Shown: piece after piece, positions 1-12,690 of the stretch
Layout: each line of letters begins with the position of its first letter
Position numbering within the stretch: position 1 is the stretch's first letter
Origin: Tanypteryx hageni
Lineage: Eukaryota; Arthropoda; Insecta; Odonata; Petaluridae
Assembly (NCBI GenBank): GCA_028673005.1
Contig: CM054115.1
Location: forward strand, 187,957,548-188,021,547
Reading direction: 5' to 3'
DNA length: 64,000 bases
Translations under genes and position numbers: made by a program
Notes under the pieces: generated by a model
Told to the model about the DNA's origin: nothing
The model's database searches: none
Seen by the model: the letters and a program-made list of their open reading frames with translations, nothing else

Positions 1-1004
1 TGATTGAAAGAATGATCGATTTTTTGCTACATTTGCTTGTTTAAATTCGTAGTTATTACAAACAGGAAAGATTTTAAAGGAAAAAAATGTTAGCAAGATT
101 TATTGTGGTGTTGCTTGCAATGCGATTGCAGTGGTGAAAGTAAATTGGAAAAGCTATGAAGGCACGAGTTTTAAAAGTACATAATATTTATTATTTAAGA
201 GGTAAAATTAAAAGAACCTAATTTTAGTTTTTTATATTAAAATAATCTCATCATGTTACAAAATCGCGGAAAATAGCTTTCCATCTCGTTTTTTCATTTC
301 ACTTTATTAAAAATAGTATTTTTATTCTATATCCATATGTATTTCTTATGGAAATCATTTTGTTTTTAAAAATTAATTACTTTATAACTACTGCAAATTT
401 CAAGGGTTTTTTTATTTTAGTTGATGATTTCCTTAGGATAACGTAACGTAGGATGACTTGAACAGAATCACATACCCGCTGAATTAGGAGGTATTTAGCA
501 ACCGTAAAATTATCGTTCTCACGCTGGATGACGATGCATTAGTTAACCTTAATAGAATCATACTCCCACCTCCTAGGTTTTCAGTCATTTGCTGATGCTT
601 TCACATTTTTTATTCTTACCAATTCTGTATCGTCTACTATCACATCGTTGTGACACCCGCAGCCACACAGCAAACTTAATATATAGGATTATTTTTTAAG
701 ACTTTTTTGCATATATACGAAGTGAAGAATTGTGTTACACAGACTTGGTGATGGAGTCTTGCAAGCCTGTTCATTCATTAAGAAAGAATGAAAGCGGAAA
801 ATCGTGTTTTTCATCCTTTCAAATATACACCGACTTATGACGGCGCTAATGAAATAACGATGCCCTCTGTTATCGACGACCGCAAAGAGTGACTGATGGA
901 TAGACACGTAAAATGCGCGGTGCACGAAGACTTTGAGCTAGTGGTGAAATCAAAGAGAGAGGAAGGGAGTGGATGTGGGAATGTGTAAAAGAGAGAAAAG
1001 GAAA
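1..1004. other. AT-rich stretch, no gene seen
   Basis: Short open frames occur on the minus strand around 690-1060, but none resembles a known protein. The frame ending at 1062 reads through the SINE fragment described next. No other repeat boundary was recognised here. Confidence 0.5.
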
Positions 1005-1080
1005 GGGCTAGCCAAACTAGTATTAGCCAACCCCTACGGATGTCCTCCAAGAGATACATCAAAGAATACTCCTCCCTTTC
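1005..1080 (-). repeat. SINE fragment, leader part only
   Basis: Read on the minus strand, this segment closely matches the first part of the SINE at 9262-9450. Both contain GATGTATCTCTT, a GGACATCCG block and a GGCTAGCCC/GGCCAGCCC block. As a result, both copies open with the same chance peptide MMYLLEDIR when translated. The tRNA-like part does not follow directly, so this copy is truncated or was rearranged. Confidence 0.7.
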
Positions 1081-1169
1081 GAATGGTGAGATTGCAAAGC
1101 TAGAAAATGATGGAATAAAGCTTTCTTAAGATACTCTGCAGATAGTATAAGCTCTAAACTTGGGAATAT

Positions 1170-1245
1170 TTTCGAAACGAGAAAATATTCCGCTCTGACC
1201 GGGAATCAAACTCGGTTCGGCCACTACTAATTGTAAGGTAGCATA
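1170..1245 (-). repeat. tRNA-like SINE fragment, minus strand
   Basis: The reverse complement carries an RNA polymerase III B-box-like sequence, GAGTTTGATTCCCGG, followed by AGCGGAATATTTTC. It lies head to head with the plus-strand fragment that begins at about 1246. The two probably represent inverted copies or a rearranged SINE. No CCA-ready acceptor stem is visible, so this is not a functional tRNA gene. Confidence 0.55.
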
Positions 1246-1350
1246 CACGTTCAAAAATGGTAGAATTACTCAGGTACGATAGTTCAACTGTAGAATATCC
1301 GCCCTGCTAGTGGAAGACCCGAGTTTGATTCTCGGTCTTATTGTTAGCAA
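1246..1350 (+). repeat. tRNA-Gly-like SINE fragment, plus strand
   Basis: The sequence GTTCAACTGTAGAATATCCG (A-box region) is followed about 20 bases later by GAGTTTGATTCTCGG (B-box region). The order and spacing match tRNA-Gly, where GTTCAGTGGTAGAAT and GGTTCGATTCCCGG are the two promoter boxes. It matches the SINE copies at 9.4 kb and 15.4 kb. The leader segment is absent. Confidence 0.65.
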
Positions 1351-2830
1351 AATTTTTTCGTATCAATAATAATCCCATGATTAGGATAGGTGGATACAAA
1401 GACTATTTGCTATCGCTTTCTATTTGATTATGATGCCAACAGACAATTTTCAGCAATGAACGTAAAATTCAAAGTGACGTAAGTGTTGCATCGGTTATCA
1501 TTTAATCGGATTATGAACAAGATTTTGGGATTATTTGGAACGAATTTCAATTTCACAAATTAAACATTATTCTTTCGATTTCACACATGCTCCAGTGCGT
1601 TTCTCGAACCTCAGTTCTACCCTTCATCCAAATGTAACTGTTGGATTTGAACTTGGATACTAAGTTATTTATGTTGGAAGTTTTCAAATATTAATTACTG
1701 CAAATCTAATGCCCTTTTTCGAATATTTGGCATAACAGTCCACTCTACCGTACAAAATTTCACCTTTAACTTCCAGCTGCAAAATAATGAAGAGCGGCAG
1801 GAAGAAATAAAGAATGATAGAATTAGCTTTAACTGTATTATATTGGGTTAATGGGTTAATTAACCATGCCTTATTTAGGAATGAATATATATAAGTCACA
1901 AAAGGTGATCTTTAAGCAAAAAAAATAGTCTTAATTCTGCTAACCCTGTTCTCTTACCCCATGTTTCCTATTTAATTAAGGTCTTGACGTTGACGATGTT
2001 TTCGAGGAACGTAACCCTCACGAACGACAAGGGCTTATTGTACACGTTAAAAGTAACTTTTGTAGTTATGAAACTCTTGATGGACCATATGCGCATTTTA
2101 AATTGAAGGGATCCATCCATGATTGTATTCCAATTAGACCTGAGATTGAACATGTAAGTTGGAAAAATGCAGGGATAGATTTTTTGTACTAGGCAAGCAT
2201 GCATTTTCACCGAACTGTAAGTTCTCCACATCGTCTTATCTTCCGCAGCCATCTCCATCGCTTGAAAACTCCATTTTCTATTCAAGTCGCCTTAGAGCTA
2301 AATTTTATCCCTTCATCTTCTTCTTTTGCCTCTGACATTTTTTAATATCGCAGGCTCTTTTCACAAGAAATGCTTAATCTCCTTTCTCTTCATTATCAGT
2401 TGTTTAGTTATCATGCTCTCCCTTATTCTATTAATAGTCTCGCATTTGTGAAATTTCCATCCCATTTTGTTTTCGCCGATTTTCTTCGCGTGCATATTTT
2501 CGAACTTCCCAAGACGGGTGCTGTTTCATCAGCATTATAAATTATCTGCCAGAAGGTAGGTTATCCATTCTCTTTTGAACAGCTCAAAGTATCTGAGGAT
2601 GATAAGTACGTCTTTAATAATTTAATATTGTTTAAATTTTAACACCGAGATGCTCCATGGATTGTTTCAAAGATTAGTTCAAATATTTGAAAAGCGAATG
2701 CAGCAGGAGGCCGTAGCAAGTTCGATTCATTTCCCCAGATGTCTCCTAGGGGATCGGAAGCGAGACCGGGTCCAATATACGAAGGTGGCTGCACAAGCAG
2801 GCAGATATTCAGACCACGCGCTCCGAGCTC
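1351..2830. other. AT-rich stretch, no gene seen
   Basis: The 105-residue minus-strand frame at 1968-2285 has no recognised domain, and I see no clear repeat boundary. Confidence 0.45.
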
Positions 2831-3110
2831 TTTGTCATCCTGCCCCTCCCATTCCACCTCTCAAATCCCTCTTCCCCTTTCTCTCCGGTCGCTCTCTCCC
2901 AAAATTCCTTTTTTTTCAAATCCCACATGCAGTGATCCTACTTCACGTCTCAATATTCATCGCTTCTTCCCTCTTTCGTCTGGGATCTGATTATCCTGAC
3001 ACTCCCCCATTCCACTCTCCCCCCTCTCTCTCTTCCTCTCTCTCTTCCTCTCTCTCCCCCTCCCGCAGGCACCTCAGTATTCTGTACCCCTTCCTTTCTC
3101 ACTCCTTCCA
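2831..3110. repeat. Pyrimidine-rich tract (CT on plus strand)
   Basis: The plus strand is strongly biased to C and T, with CTCTCTCTCTTCC-type repeats densest at about 3018-3062. The long serine/proline-rich frame at 2650-3150 results from this composition. Confidence 0.75.
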
Positions 3111-4880
3111 TGCGTTCATGTGTATGTATATATGCGCGCTTGTATATTGAAATCTTTCGTCCCTCTCACTCCTTCCATCCGCGCTCCTCGTATCTCGCAT
3201 CGCTTCGCTGAGAAAAGTGTTACTTCTCCATCCAATCGATTTATTTGCAATACTCTCGAAAAGAGTTATTGCGAAAGAAATTCCTCGAATACCATCTGTT
3301 TTTGGGGCACGACAATAATGGAAAGCGAGCGAATGCTAATAATGGAAATCATCGATGTAATCAGGGACACTTTATGCCAAACTAAGGAACATATTAATCA
3401 AGCGTCTGTATTTGCTGATGAAAGTAGTAAGTGAATACGTTTCGTTTGATGTCTAGCTATTTTTAGTGCACTTGGAATTATAAACATTAACAGATTTAAA
3501 ACAATTTCAAAGGTTATACCTATAATCGTAAAACTAACAAGTAAAAAATTAACTGCAAAAGTAGATTTTTAAAGCGCTTATTTAGAGTTTTCGAAGGTAA
3601 ATTGAACATATTTACGCTTCGCTTTTATTGTTATAGCAAAGTCAACAAACAAAAACTTTGCATAAAACGGATCCGTAGAAATTGTTAATGTTTTTTTTAT
3701 TCTGCTAAAAGGCAAGCGGACAGACGGACGAATCCCAAAATCAACAGTGGTCACCAGCAAAAATAATTGTAAAAGTATTAGCTTCCAAACTTCTTTCTTT
3801 GCTTCAAAATTCTGCGCACGGACAGATGGACAAATTGAAAAAAAAATGCAGTTAAAAACATTAATGGCATATTTTTAAATGGACATTTTCGAGGAGTTCA
3901 ATTGATATTTTCTCTTTTTCATGCGTTACAGAAACTCACTTTCTTGTGATTAAATATTTTGAAAACCATTTCAGTCCTTGGAGACGATAAACCTCTGACT
4001 TTTTCAAGGAACGCGCACACGAGCGTCGTTTGTTCTCTTCTCACCGGTGCGTCAAATGCGAGGAAATAAAACAACAAGTGCGAATAAGTGGAGAATGAAC
4101 CTGAAAAGAACGATTTTTGTCATGGACGCACAAACATAAACTCTATTTATATGGCACCATGGCACCCAATAAACTCCACGTGTCAAATTCATAGTGAAGC
4201 GTATGTATAGTGAACTTTTTCAATTTATTTTCTCGGAGATATTCTTTACTACAATAGTTTTTGCTCAGGCTTTTCTTTCTTTCCTTTCTTCATTCAACTT
4301 ACTTTATTGCATTATTCAATGTGACGCAACTGATTCGCAGCGTGACAAATAAAGTGGGAAATGCACTCGCTGCTTTCAAAAGCGCAACGCGTGTCCATTA
4401 TTTCAAATAATTTCCCATTGTTTGATTACCATTAACTGGCTGCGTGTTCAATATGTTATATTCAAAGTAGCGTGTAATTTGCGATTCATCATTGCACAAA
4501 TGTGTTGAGTTAAATCTGGTCAGAATATGTGCCGATTGTACGCAGAAAAATTATATCCACTTCACTTTTCCATTACAATTGCTAAGCCGGCCGAGATAAA
4601 CTTTAATATGTATATAGAACATTAGCTGAAATCTATTTTAGTTGAGAAGTTCATTTATCTCTATTATGATCCCATAAGTCATGGAAGCACACCAAATGCA
4701 TGAGAATTTTGAAAATAAAATTCTCAATGAATATACGTATTATGAATCTGTAAAAAAATGTATTTTGGAGAAATTACTTAATAAAACAATATTATTTCCT
4801 TTGAGCGTTCCGGCATTTTAGCATAAACGTCATCGTGAGAATAACTTCTCTTCAACATATTTTACGGCGCATGTCCTCCA
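3111..4880. other. Unassigned DNA, no gene seen
   Basis: A 104-residue frame (3120-3434) ends beside a GTAAGT donor-like sequence but has no recognised homology. The rest is AT-rich with no visible element boundary. Confidence 0.4.
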
Positions 4881-5260
4881 TTCTTTATTTACGAAATGTG
4901 TGTTCCCGCGAAACTCAAACGCCGCAAATCTTGACGCTGCGCAACAATACTCCAGGGGAATGGAGGACACGGTCTCGAAAAACCGAACCATGGTTTTCGA
5001 GTGAAATTCTAGCCAGGAGCCTCGGAAGCCATTAGCCAATGAGAAATGATGCCCGTGATGCGTGCAAGAAGGGGCGAGGCTTTTGTGGACAACGGTCCGA
5101 AGGTAAGTAAATGCTGCGTTACCGCGAAAGAGGGCGGCCCATGAGGGGCGGGATAGGGACAGGTGGGCGTGCGTTTGCCCAGTGGGGGCGCCGAAGCGAG
5201 ATGGAATGCGTGTTGCCCCGTGCGTGCGGCGATGCGAAAAACTCCACTGATATGAAAGCC
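4881..5260. other. CpG-containing GC-rich patch
   Basis: This interval is much richer in G, C and CpG than its AT-rich flanks, for example GTGCGTGCGGCGATGCG near 5220. In an AT-rich arthropod genome such a patch can mark a promoter or first exon. No coding exon was recognised, and overlapping frames on both strands argue against any one frame being real. Confidence 0.35.
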
Positions 5261-6349
5261 AACTTGATTTTTCGAGAGAGGAATCTTTTTGAGAGGGAAC
5301 GGTGAATTCATTTTGAAAATCGCCCGCAGAGGTGAAATTTGAAGGTCATTGATCCGATATTAGGATATTACGGTCAGAATTTTGGTAATACGTTAAGGTA
5401 TCAGTCTTGTGTGTGTGTGTCTGTTATATATTGAGAAGGGAACAGATTTCCTCTGTGCTCTTTGCGATTACATATTTTTCAGGCATAACTGAATCGTAAA
5501 CTTTCCTCATCTATTCCAGAAAACGAATGCGTATTTTAGCTAACGTACAATGAATATATGTGCGATTTTGTCCTAATTTATCTATGTGAGTACACATACG
5601 GTCTTTGCCGCTCTCTACCACCTGTTACAAATATATTGGATGATATAAAAATTGCTTATTGTTGGTGCTCTACACAATATTATTTTGGTATTTTCTTCTT
5701 CTTGAAATTTTCACAGCGATTTTTAATTTTAGTTAATGATTCGCATATTAATGATTTATTATCTCCATGGTTTTATTGAGATAAGTATGCTCCAATAGAA
5801 AAAAGAATTACAACCATGAACAACAGTAAATTTGACGATATTCAAAAGCATTCCTTTTCAAAAATTTAGCACAAATAATTTTATTAATTATTCCACGACT
5901 TATTAGTGCATTTCAATAGAATTAAATATTTAAATTCGTTCATTTACAGCATTTTCTGTTGAGAACATCCTTGAAGCTATATGAATGAAAACTATTAATA
6001 GATTTAGTATATTCACCAAAATATGTTATCAGTAATGCTGCCCTACAACAAGGAAACGTCTTCAGCGTGAGATTCATCGCCGTTTTTATGAATAGACATG
6101 AAAATATTCCGGTGGGTACTTTATCTTCCAAAAGTCTTCACTATATTTTACTACGTTTCGTGCCTTATGAATCCGCGTAAACCTTTTAAAAGGAAAATGA
6201 ACTCCTACCCACGTCAGCCTTCCCCACCCTGGATCCCTTTTCGAGGCCGAGATGAAGAAGAGCTTTCTTTTCTCCCTCTCCCCGTATCTCCCCTCTCTTC
6301 CTCCTCCATCTTGGCGTCTACTGCCTCTCTCCTCTCTCTCGGCTTTTCA
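5261..6349. other. Unassigned DNA, no gene seen
   Basis: AT-rich sequence with short open frames only; none is recognisable. Confidence 0.4.
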
Positions 6350-7050
6350 TTGCCGTCGTAAAAGAGCCCGAAAGGCGACACGCCCTCGAAATCAGCGCCC
6401 GTGAGACTACGGGAAGGATGGCTCGACGCTTAAGCCGGCTACAAAACCGGCAGAATAAGATGCTGCTGCCACACGAGAGGCAGCGGAGATAAGATGAGCC
6501 AAATTAAAAAATGGAAAAAAATACGGCAACAACATATACCTTGAAGACAGGCAGTGTCTTTGCCTCCTATCCGGTCCCTCGCGGGGGTTTTCCCTTCTGA
6601 AATACCGCCGAGGGAGCGCAGAGAAATGGGTGCGGTGTGGAGAGCCGCACCCTCTCTCTCTCTTTCTTCCATCCCCGGGATGCAATATATTGTCCCAGAA
6701 AGAGAGCGCGTGCTACGGAAACCCGGCTTACGGGTGTCGCTCTTCACTTCGAAGTCGTATCGGAGCGGGGCCCCCAGGGCGAATGGGGGCGGGATGGGAA
6801 TAGTGAGCGTCTGAGGCGTGGGTGGGCGTTCAATCTCCGGAGTATCTCCGCGGCCGTAGCGTGGGAGGGCGGAGGGGGAGGAGGGGGAGGAATTGACGCA
6901 CCGCCCTAACTCCTCCTCCGAAGACATTTGGGCCCGACCATTCAATATTGCTCGCGCAAAAAAAATATTCCAGCGGGATGACCCACCAGCTGGGGTCGAA
7001 AGGGTCGTCGACCCCCAGGAGGAACAACACCGACACGCAACATTGCCTCG
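6350..7050. other. CpG-containing GC-rich patch with G runs
   Basis: The interval is GC-rich compared with its neighbours and holds a run of GGGGGAGG-type motifs at about 6865-6890. Open frames overlap on both strands (for example 6439-6945 minus and 6637-6909 plus), which is typical of composition rather than coding. A promoter or 5' exon region is possible but unproven. Confidence 0.35.
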
Positions 7051-7346
7051 ATATGATAAGGTTTAGGAGCTCCAGCATACCGCGGATGCCCCAAGGAATC
7101 ACGATCCCAACACTTCACCTGTTCCATCCCCCATTTCCCTACTCCCGTGCCTTCATAGGCAGTGCTCTCTTCTACTTCATCCATTCTCGGGATATACGAG
7201 AAACATAGGACTCCCACGTTATTACCGCCATTGCAAAATTTAGGTGCACGCGAGGATTTAGGAAAGATTGCATCCCAAAGGGGAGAGAGGAACTCATCGT
7301 ATCTTTCTCCATTATTCCGACTTTCCTACAGTCTTTCTCCCTCCGT

Positions 7347-7502
7347 CTTTATTTTCCTCTTTATCCCTCCCTCTTTATTTTCCTATCTATCACTCCCTCT
7401 TTATTTTCCTCTCTAACCTTCCCTCTTTATTTTCCTCTATCTCCCTCCCTCATTATTTTCCTCTCTCTCCCTCCCTCTTTAATTTCCTCTCTCCCTCCGT
7501 CC
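7347..7502 (+). repeat. 26-bp minisatellite, six units
   Basis: Units begin at 7347, 7373, 7399, 7425, 7451 and 7477, exactly 26 bp apart. Each starts with CTTTATTTTCCTCT or a one- or two-base variant, followed by a CCCTCCCT-like half. The plus strand is almost wholly pyrimidine plus A. The open frames across it (7162-7416 and 7268-7603) are repeat translations. Confidence 0.9.
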
Positions 7503-7509
7503 TCTCAGT

Positions 7510-9250
7510 CTCTCTCGTCGGAGCGCTTAATATGGCTAAAGACGGCGGCTTTTATTGTTATGGAATCTGCATTTTTAAAGTTTCTTGGGCAGGAGAAAAA
7601 TAGAATTCGAAAAAATTAAAGGACTTCTCTATACGTAGCAGAACTTCCTATGTGACCGTATAATCTTAAGACATGATCTTTCAGCAGGGATTTTTTGATG
7701 ACCATTTAAAAAACAAAAATAAAGCAATGTTAACTTCAGTAAATTAAATGAAGGACCGCTCATTGTTATTGATGGCTACTGTTTTGCTGATAATTTTTAA
7801 CTAAACCATATCCAAAGAGTAAATTATACATGTATAACAACAATAAATATGCAAATAAACCAAATGAAATTCATCATGAAACCGATAAATAATGATTAAC
7901 CCACTAATATTTCATTTGATTCCATATATATTATTGTAATAAATACCGTAAAATTAATTATTTAAAGAAATTCCAGCTCAATAGCATATTTTGGAGAGTC
8001 AGAGTCATTTGATTTGCAGATTCAGCTGTAAAACATTTTTATTATTTATTGAAAGGTTTATCCAAGTCTCCTTCCCCGTAAATGAGAGCAGAATATATTC
8101 ATAATGCATCGAGGATTATTAATAATATTATTTCATTACTTAACTAATAAAAATAAAAGTAAATTGGAGTTCATTAAAACAATACATACTCCAAAATAAA
8201 AATACATAATAGTTCTGATGTTGCAGACGAGTTAATTTAAAAGAATTTAGCTAATGTATTGTACTTTCCATTAGATAATTGATCATTTTTCGTTAATTCA
8301 TCTTGTATTTATTATAAAAATATGACTATAAAATTTGGAGTAATTATTAGAATAAAGGAGACATTTTTACTTTCCAGCAGATATATATTAACAAGAAGTA
8401 CGGTCCCATTGGTTTTATTAGTTACTAAGGAATCGTTTTTGATACTTTCCTATTTGAAATCGACAGAATATTTTCGTTTAAATTAAGTCAAGAATAAAAT
8501 TTATTACAGATGTTCCCCGAAAAGGAATGCTTACTTTAAAATCATGAGATTACTGAAAGATTAGGATCATTTTATCAACATATACTCTTTTTTATGCAAT
8601 CTGAAGTTTTCAAAATTGAAAAAAAATGATTCGTTGCTTAGGTTAACAACTCTCTAAAGGTGGTTCCTTTCTCTGAAAAAGGTAATGGCTTAACAGGATG
8701 ATTTCATGATTCACATTATGGGAATATTGTTAGTTTACTGTCTCCTTCTCGAGAAAGGAAAGAAACGAAAACTGAAAAAGAAACTGCAAACCAAAGAGTC
8801 GGAGAAATGCGAAATTCGTCGTGTCTGATTTCGTGCCACGAACAAAAACACAAAGAAAAATCTAGTCACCGTTTCCACCATAATTGATTGTTAAGCATTC
8901 ATATGTTGATTAAACATGGTGTTAAAATTATATATTTTGAGGAAAAAATATCAAACATTCTCTAATGAGTAGGAAATTATAATTATATAAAGCTTCCCCA
9001 GAGCGCGGCGTAGTTTTATGACATTTATGAAATTTGAAAAACACTACAAATTTTATTTTACATTAATTTGTGAAAGACAGGAGCAAACAGAATAGCAGAA
9101 ACAGGATGGGTCCATTATAGAGCCAGAAGGCATAATCGCCATAAACGGAGTAAATTGTTCATAAGATGACAGACATGACAGACAGTCATAAGCTGGAAAG
9201 TTGGAAATCATTTTGAAAAGAGAACACTTCCATTTGTTACACCAATCTCA
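7510..9250. other. Strongly AT-rich stretch, no gene seen
   Basis: No open frame of note and no recognised repeat end. Short homopolymer A and T runs are common. Confidence 0.5.
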
Positions 9251-9261
9251 CACTTAGAGAG

Positions 9262-9450
9262 GGAGATGATGTATCTCTTAGAGGACATCCGTTGGTATTG
9301 GTTGATACTAGCTTGGCCAGCCCGATCCCAACTAAGAAAAACATCCACGTTCAGAAACAAGAGAAATAATGGTAGACCAGTGATAGAATATCCGCTCGGA
9401 AACACTCGGGTTCGAGTTTCGATCATGGCATCATCTTTTTCTGTTTCAGA
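9262..9450 (+). mobile_element. tRNA-Gly-derived SINE, most complete copy
   Basis: The order is a leader with GATGTATCTCTTAGAGG and GGCCAGCCCGATCCCAACTA, a linker CACGTTCAGAAACAAGAG, and then a tRNA-like module. That module has an A-box (GACCAGTGATAGAATATCCG, from about 9375) and a B-box (GGGTTCGAGTTTCGAT, 9407-9422). The minus-strand copy at 15.4 kb has the same order with diverged sequence. The A-box and B-box match tRNA-Gly best. The tRNA-like part lies downstream of the leader, so either the leader is an upstream SINE module or the family is a dimer or fusion. The 62-residue frame here is not a protein. Confidence 0.75.
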
Positions 9451-9454
9451 ATAA

Positions 9455-12240
9455 TTCTTACAATTATTTAAAATAAAAGCGGAAAAAGAATGCTGGGAAG
9501 TTCTGCAAAACAGGGAAATATGCAGTCCCACATGATTCTCCCAAAGATCTCATCAGGCGCTGTTATCGTCTACTCCACGTAGCTCCATTTAAATGCAAAA
9601 CATCTCTTCCCGCGGCGTCATTTTATTTAAATAGACCGAAATAACTAGTTTCTTTTGATGCTCGCAATCCCTAACAATTCCATTCGTGGCTTTATTGTCC
9701 CCCCTTATAAAAACTTCTCCGTCGATAATCGCTCGTCTAGGAATGCACGCCGCTCTATCAATTTTCGAATTCTCTTCGTCCGGTCATCCGCCTCACGCCT
9801 TATTATTCCAACACACTATCTTACCAAGTGTCTTAACGTCGCATTTATCTTGGTACGGAACCTTCGCACAAGATGAAGCACCGGTGCCACCGACAAAAGG
9901 AACATCTCAGGCAAGTCGTTGCAGCAATAATGGCTGCGCCGATTTCGTATGGTTTCTAAGCGCTCGAGCAATTGACAAATCCCTGCTACCGTTATTCGAA
10001 ATTCCTTCGCTCGAATCATTAAATGGAGTTGTAATTTTATTTAAGTGGTTTACTTTATGCTTTGTTTCTTAATGGCCCCTCATAATTAGTCCCATTCATA
10101 TTCATATGAGAGATGATTGGTGTATAAGGTCGTTTTCTTGCCGTCACTCCATTTAAGAAACTCACTGACGTATTTAATTAGGCCATTAGAATTTTCCGTT
10201 CCAAACCATTAATACTTAATCTCAACCAATGTTTACCCATTAACGATGCGCCAAATTATTTTATATCGATTTTGAAATGACAACTGTTGTACAAAACAAC
10301 AAAATATGATTTTATGTAAATTTCCTAAATAAACGCAGGTTGATTTATATCCGCATCCAATAAAACTGATGTCTTACGATCTCCCTATTTATATGTGTGC
10401 ATGTATTAATGTATATACAAACGGACATTTAAGGAAATATTAATGAAATGGAAATCCCTTTCAGTAGTAACATTTCAAATTTATCGGAGGGCGTTATCAA
10501 TGTCACCAAAGTAGTTAAAGGTTAAGTTTGTATAAACCGAAACTATTTCCAAATTATTACGTTTTAATTGGTCTCTTTGAATAATATGGTTTGCCTTTCT
10601 CCAAATTTACCTTTTCTAGCCTGTCCATTTTTCGATGTTGTCGCAATCTGTCGCTATCTTAATGTGTGCGTGTCTGCGCACGATTCCACGTAGGTAATTT
10701 AATGAAACGTATCAACATAAGTCGTTAACAAAGACCCTTCTAAATATTGAAAGATAACCAAGCCATTTTTTACTAGAATATATTACAATTATTTCCCGCA
10801 ACTTAAAAATAATCGTAAATGATTAGCAGTGGCAAAAGAGTAAAATGCAAAAAAATATATCAAAATTTTTAGCCTGAAGGGGTTACGTGCATGTGATCAG
10901 GTCAGAATGAAATTCCTCTTCAAGGCCATTTTATCGCATAGTGACGATTCAATGATTGATTGATGGAAAAGGAAAACTGACGCAGAGCAGAAAATGGTTC
11001 TTAGTGAGACGACGCATGCTCCAAATCCGCTCATATCGAAGTTCGTGTTAATTGGTCCCCTGCGTTGCGACTTAACGCACTTTTACCGAATACACGTTTT
11101 TGGCTGAGGGTCTTAGGGCCCCTTTGGGGGACTCTACGGACCCGAAACTCCGCTAATGGGATTTAGTTCACGTCCTGATTCTCCCTCCTCCTCTCGCAGC
11201 ACCGGTCTCTCCTTTCGAATATCTCCCTTTCTTCTTCCAGCCCTCTTTTTCTCCCGGATGCATTTTCCCACAATAGTGCGACATTCCGTTTTTACAGCCG
11301 CTGAGGGACAAGAAGGATTCTCGGCATATTCTTAAAATTTCATCCGTTCCTCAAATGTTAGACACGCTATATGCTCTTACATAACTGATATGAGGAGGTG
11401 ATAGGTGTGAGCGAACTTAGAAAGGTATATTTCTATCTTAGTTGATGAGTCAAAATGTATTTAATCGCGTAATTCCATTCGTTTTTCGGAGACATTTCTA
11501 TGCCAGAATAAAAAGGGGTAAATGGGGCATATGATTTATACCTTGAATGCGAATTTAATACTGTAATGCGACACATTTGCGAACAATTTTAAAATATTTA
11601 TTTTAGCGCTTTATAAAGCAATTTGAATGGGTTGAAAAAGAAATATACGATCGTATCTGCTTTCATAGGGAGTGTTTAAGTGAAAATGGAGAATTTATTC
11701 GGAGAAAAAGTTCTTCAAAGTTGAATAATGCACAATATGGTTGGAATTTTGACTTTTTGTCGATAACTTGAAAGAAATAAGCTGTTTTTCATTAAATCGA
11801 GCATACTGATCATGAAAATGACAGCCAATAATTTGTAGCACGCACATCTTTTTGTTATCTCCTCATTTGTATTGTATTAAAAATATATGAACTTTCATAT
11901 CACCTATTATGCAGTTTGTAGGTTTGACGTTATTTAAATGAGATTAAACTTGGAATCATTATTAAAATGTCATAGACTCAGACTATGGTTGCAAATATAA
12001 AAAACACCAAGAAAAATTACACAGATGAAGAAAAATGCGCCCTTTTTACTGTAAATTTAAATCACTGAAAGTTATATTTCCTCTTAAAAGACGCACATAA
12101 TTTAAATGAGAATACATTTGGAATCCACTAATTAAACATCAGAGTCTCACATTATGGTTGAAAAATATAACAAAAACACACATAAAAATATATAAGTGAA
12201 GAAAAACATGCTATTCTGACTTTAAATTCATTACAGAAAG
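9455..12240. other. Long AT-rich stretch, no gene seen
   Basis: Frames at 9655-10072 have no recognised homology. The 10.05-10.3 kb part is rich in TAATTA/ATTAAT-like words that homeodomain proteins can bind, but such words are expected in AT-rich DNA. The segment near 11.1-11.3 kb is less AT-rich and pyrimidine-biased. Confidence 0.4.
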
Positions 12241-12686
12241 TTATTTTTTTCTCTTATGAACACTATCATCTTCCCTTTGCAAAAACCAGCAATAGTCACC
12301 TATCATGGCAGGATCCCATCTTCCCTGATAGCAATGTTCCCTGTTACTTATATCTTGGTGGGATCTTTCACCTTGTTCATCGCTAACAGCACCCAAGTTG
12401 TCTGGGAAGAAGTCCAAATGAGAATGTAAAAAGTGTATTTTGAGTGACATACGGCATCCTAATTTTTTATAGTTATGCAACAGTTCTTCTGCCCATTGTT
12501 GATATTTCTCTTCTTTTTTATTACCCAGAAACCCATGAACTTTGAAATTAAAGGATTTCCATGCAACTAATTCAATGGAGTTTAGTTTGCATTCGAAACT
12601 ATTATCATGCAAAAATTTTCTAATTTGCGGACCAATAAAGATACATTCTTTGAGTTTTGCGTCACTCAGTTTTGGCTACTATCCTT
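12241..12686 (-). pseudogene. C-terminal part of a broken repeated-family gene (ERFHQDI/YQGRW type)
   Basis: On the minus strand the frame reads SDAKLKECIFIGPQIRKF and continues through LVAWKSFNFKVHGFLGN, KKLGCRMSLKIHFLHSHLDF, FPDNLGAVSDEQGERSHQDI and YQGRWDPAMIGDYCW to a KRKK end. I recognise this as the C-terminal region of an uncharacterised protein family present in many copies in arthropod and cnidarian genomes, where the motif is normally GERFHQDI. Its biochemical role is unknown to me; the copy number suggests a mobile origin. Two in-frame stops lie just upstream of SDAKLKE, next to the TTAA where a piggyBac element begins. The N-terminal part resumes on the far side of that element at 14319-14772. 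The central region is missing, so this copy cannot make the full protein. Confidence 0.7.
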
Positions 12687-12690
12687 TTAA

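Noticed and set aside
835..1062. Two similar peptides starting MMYLLEDIR (here and at 9266)
   Set aside because: The similarity is real but comes from the SINE leader in opposite orientation, not from a protein family.
1246..1350. tRNA gene
   Set aside because: A- and B-box words are present, but the acceptor and anticodon stems do not pair and the sequence is part of a SINE.
6407..6945. Overlapping 86-168-codon frames on both strands
   Set aside because: They lie in a GC-rich patch where stops are rare; no homology or consistent frame.
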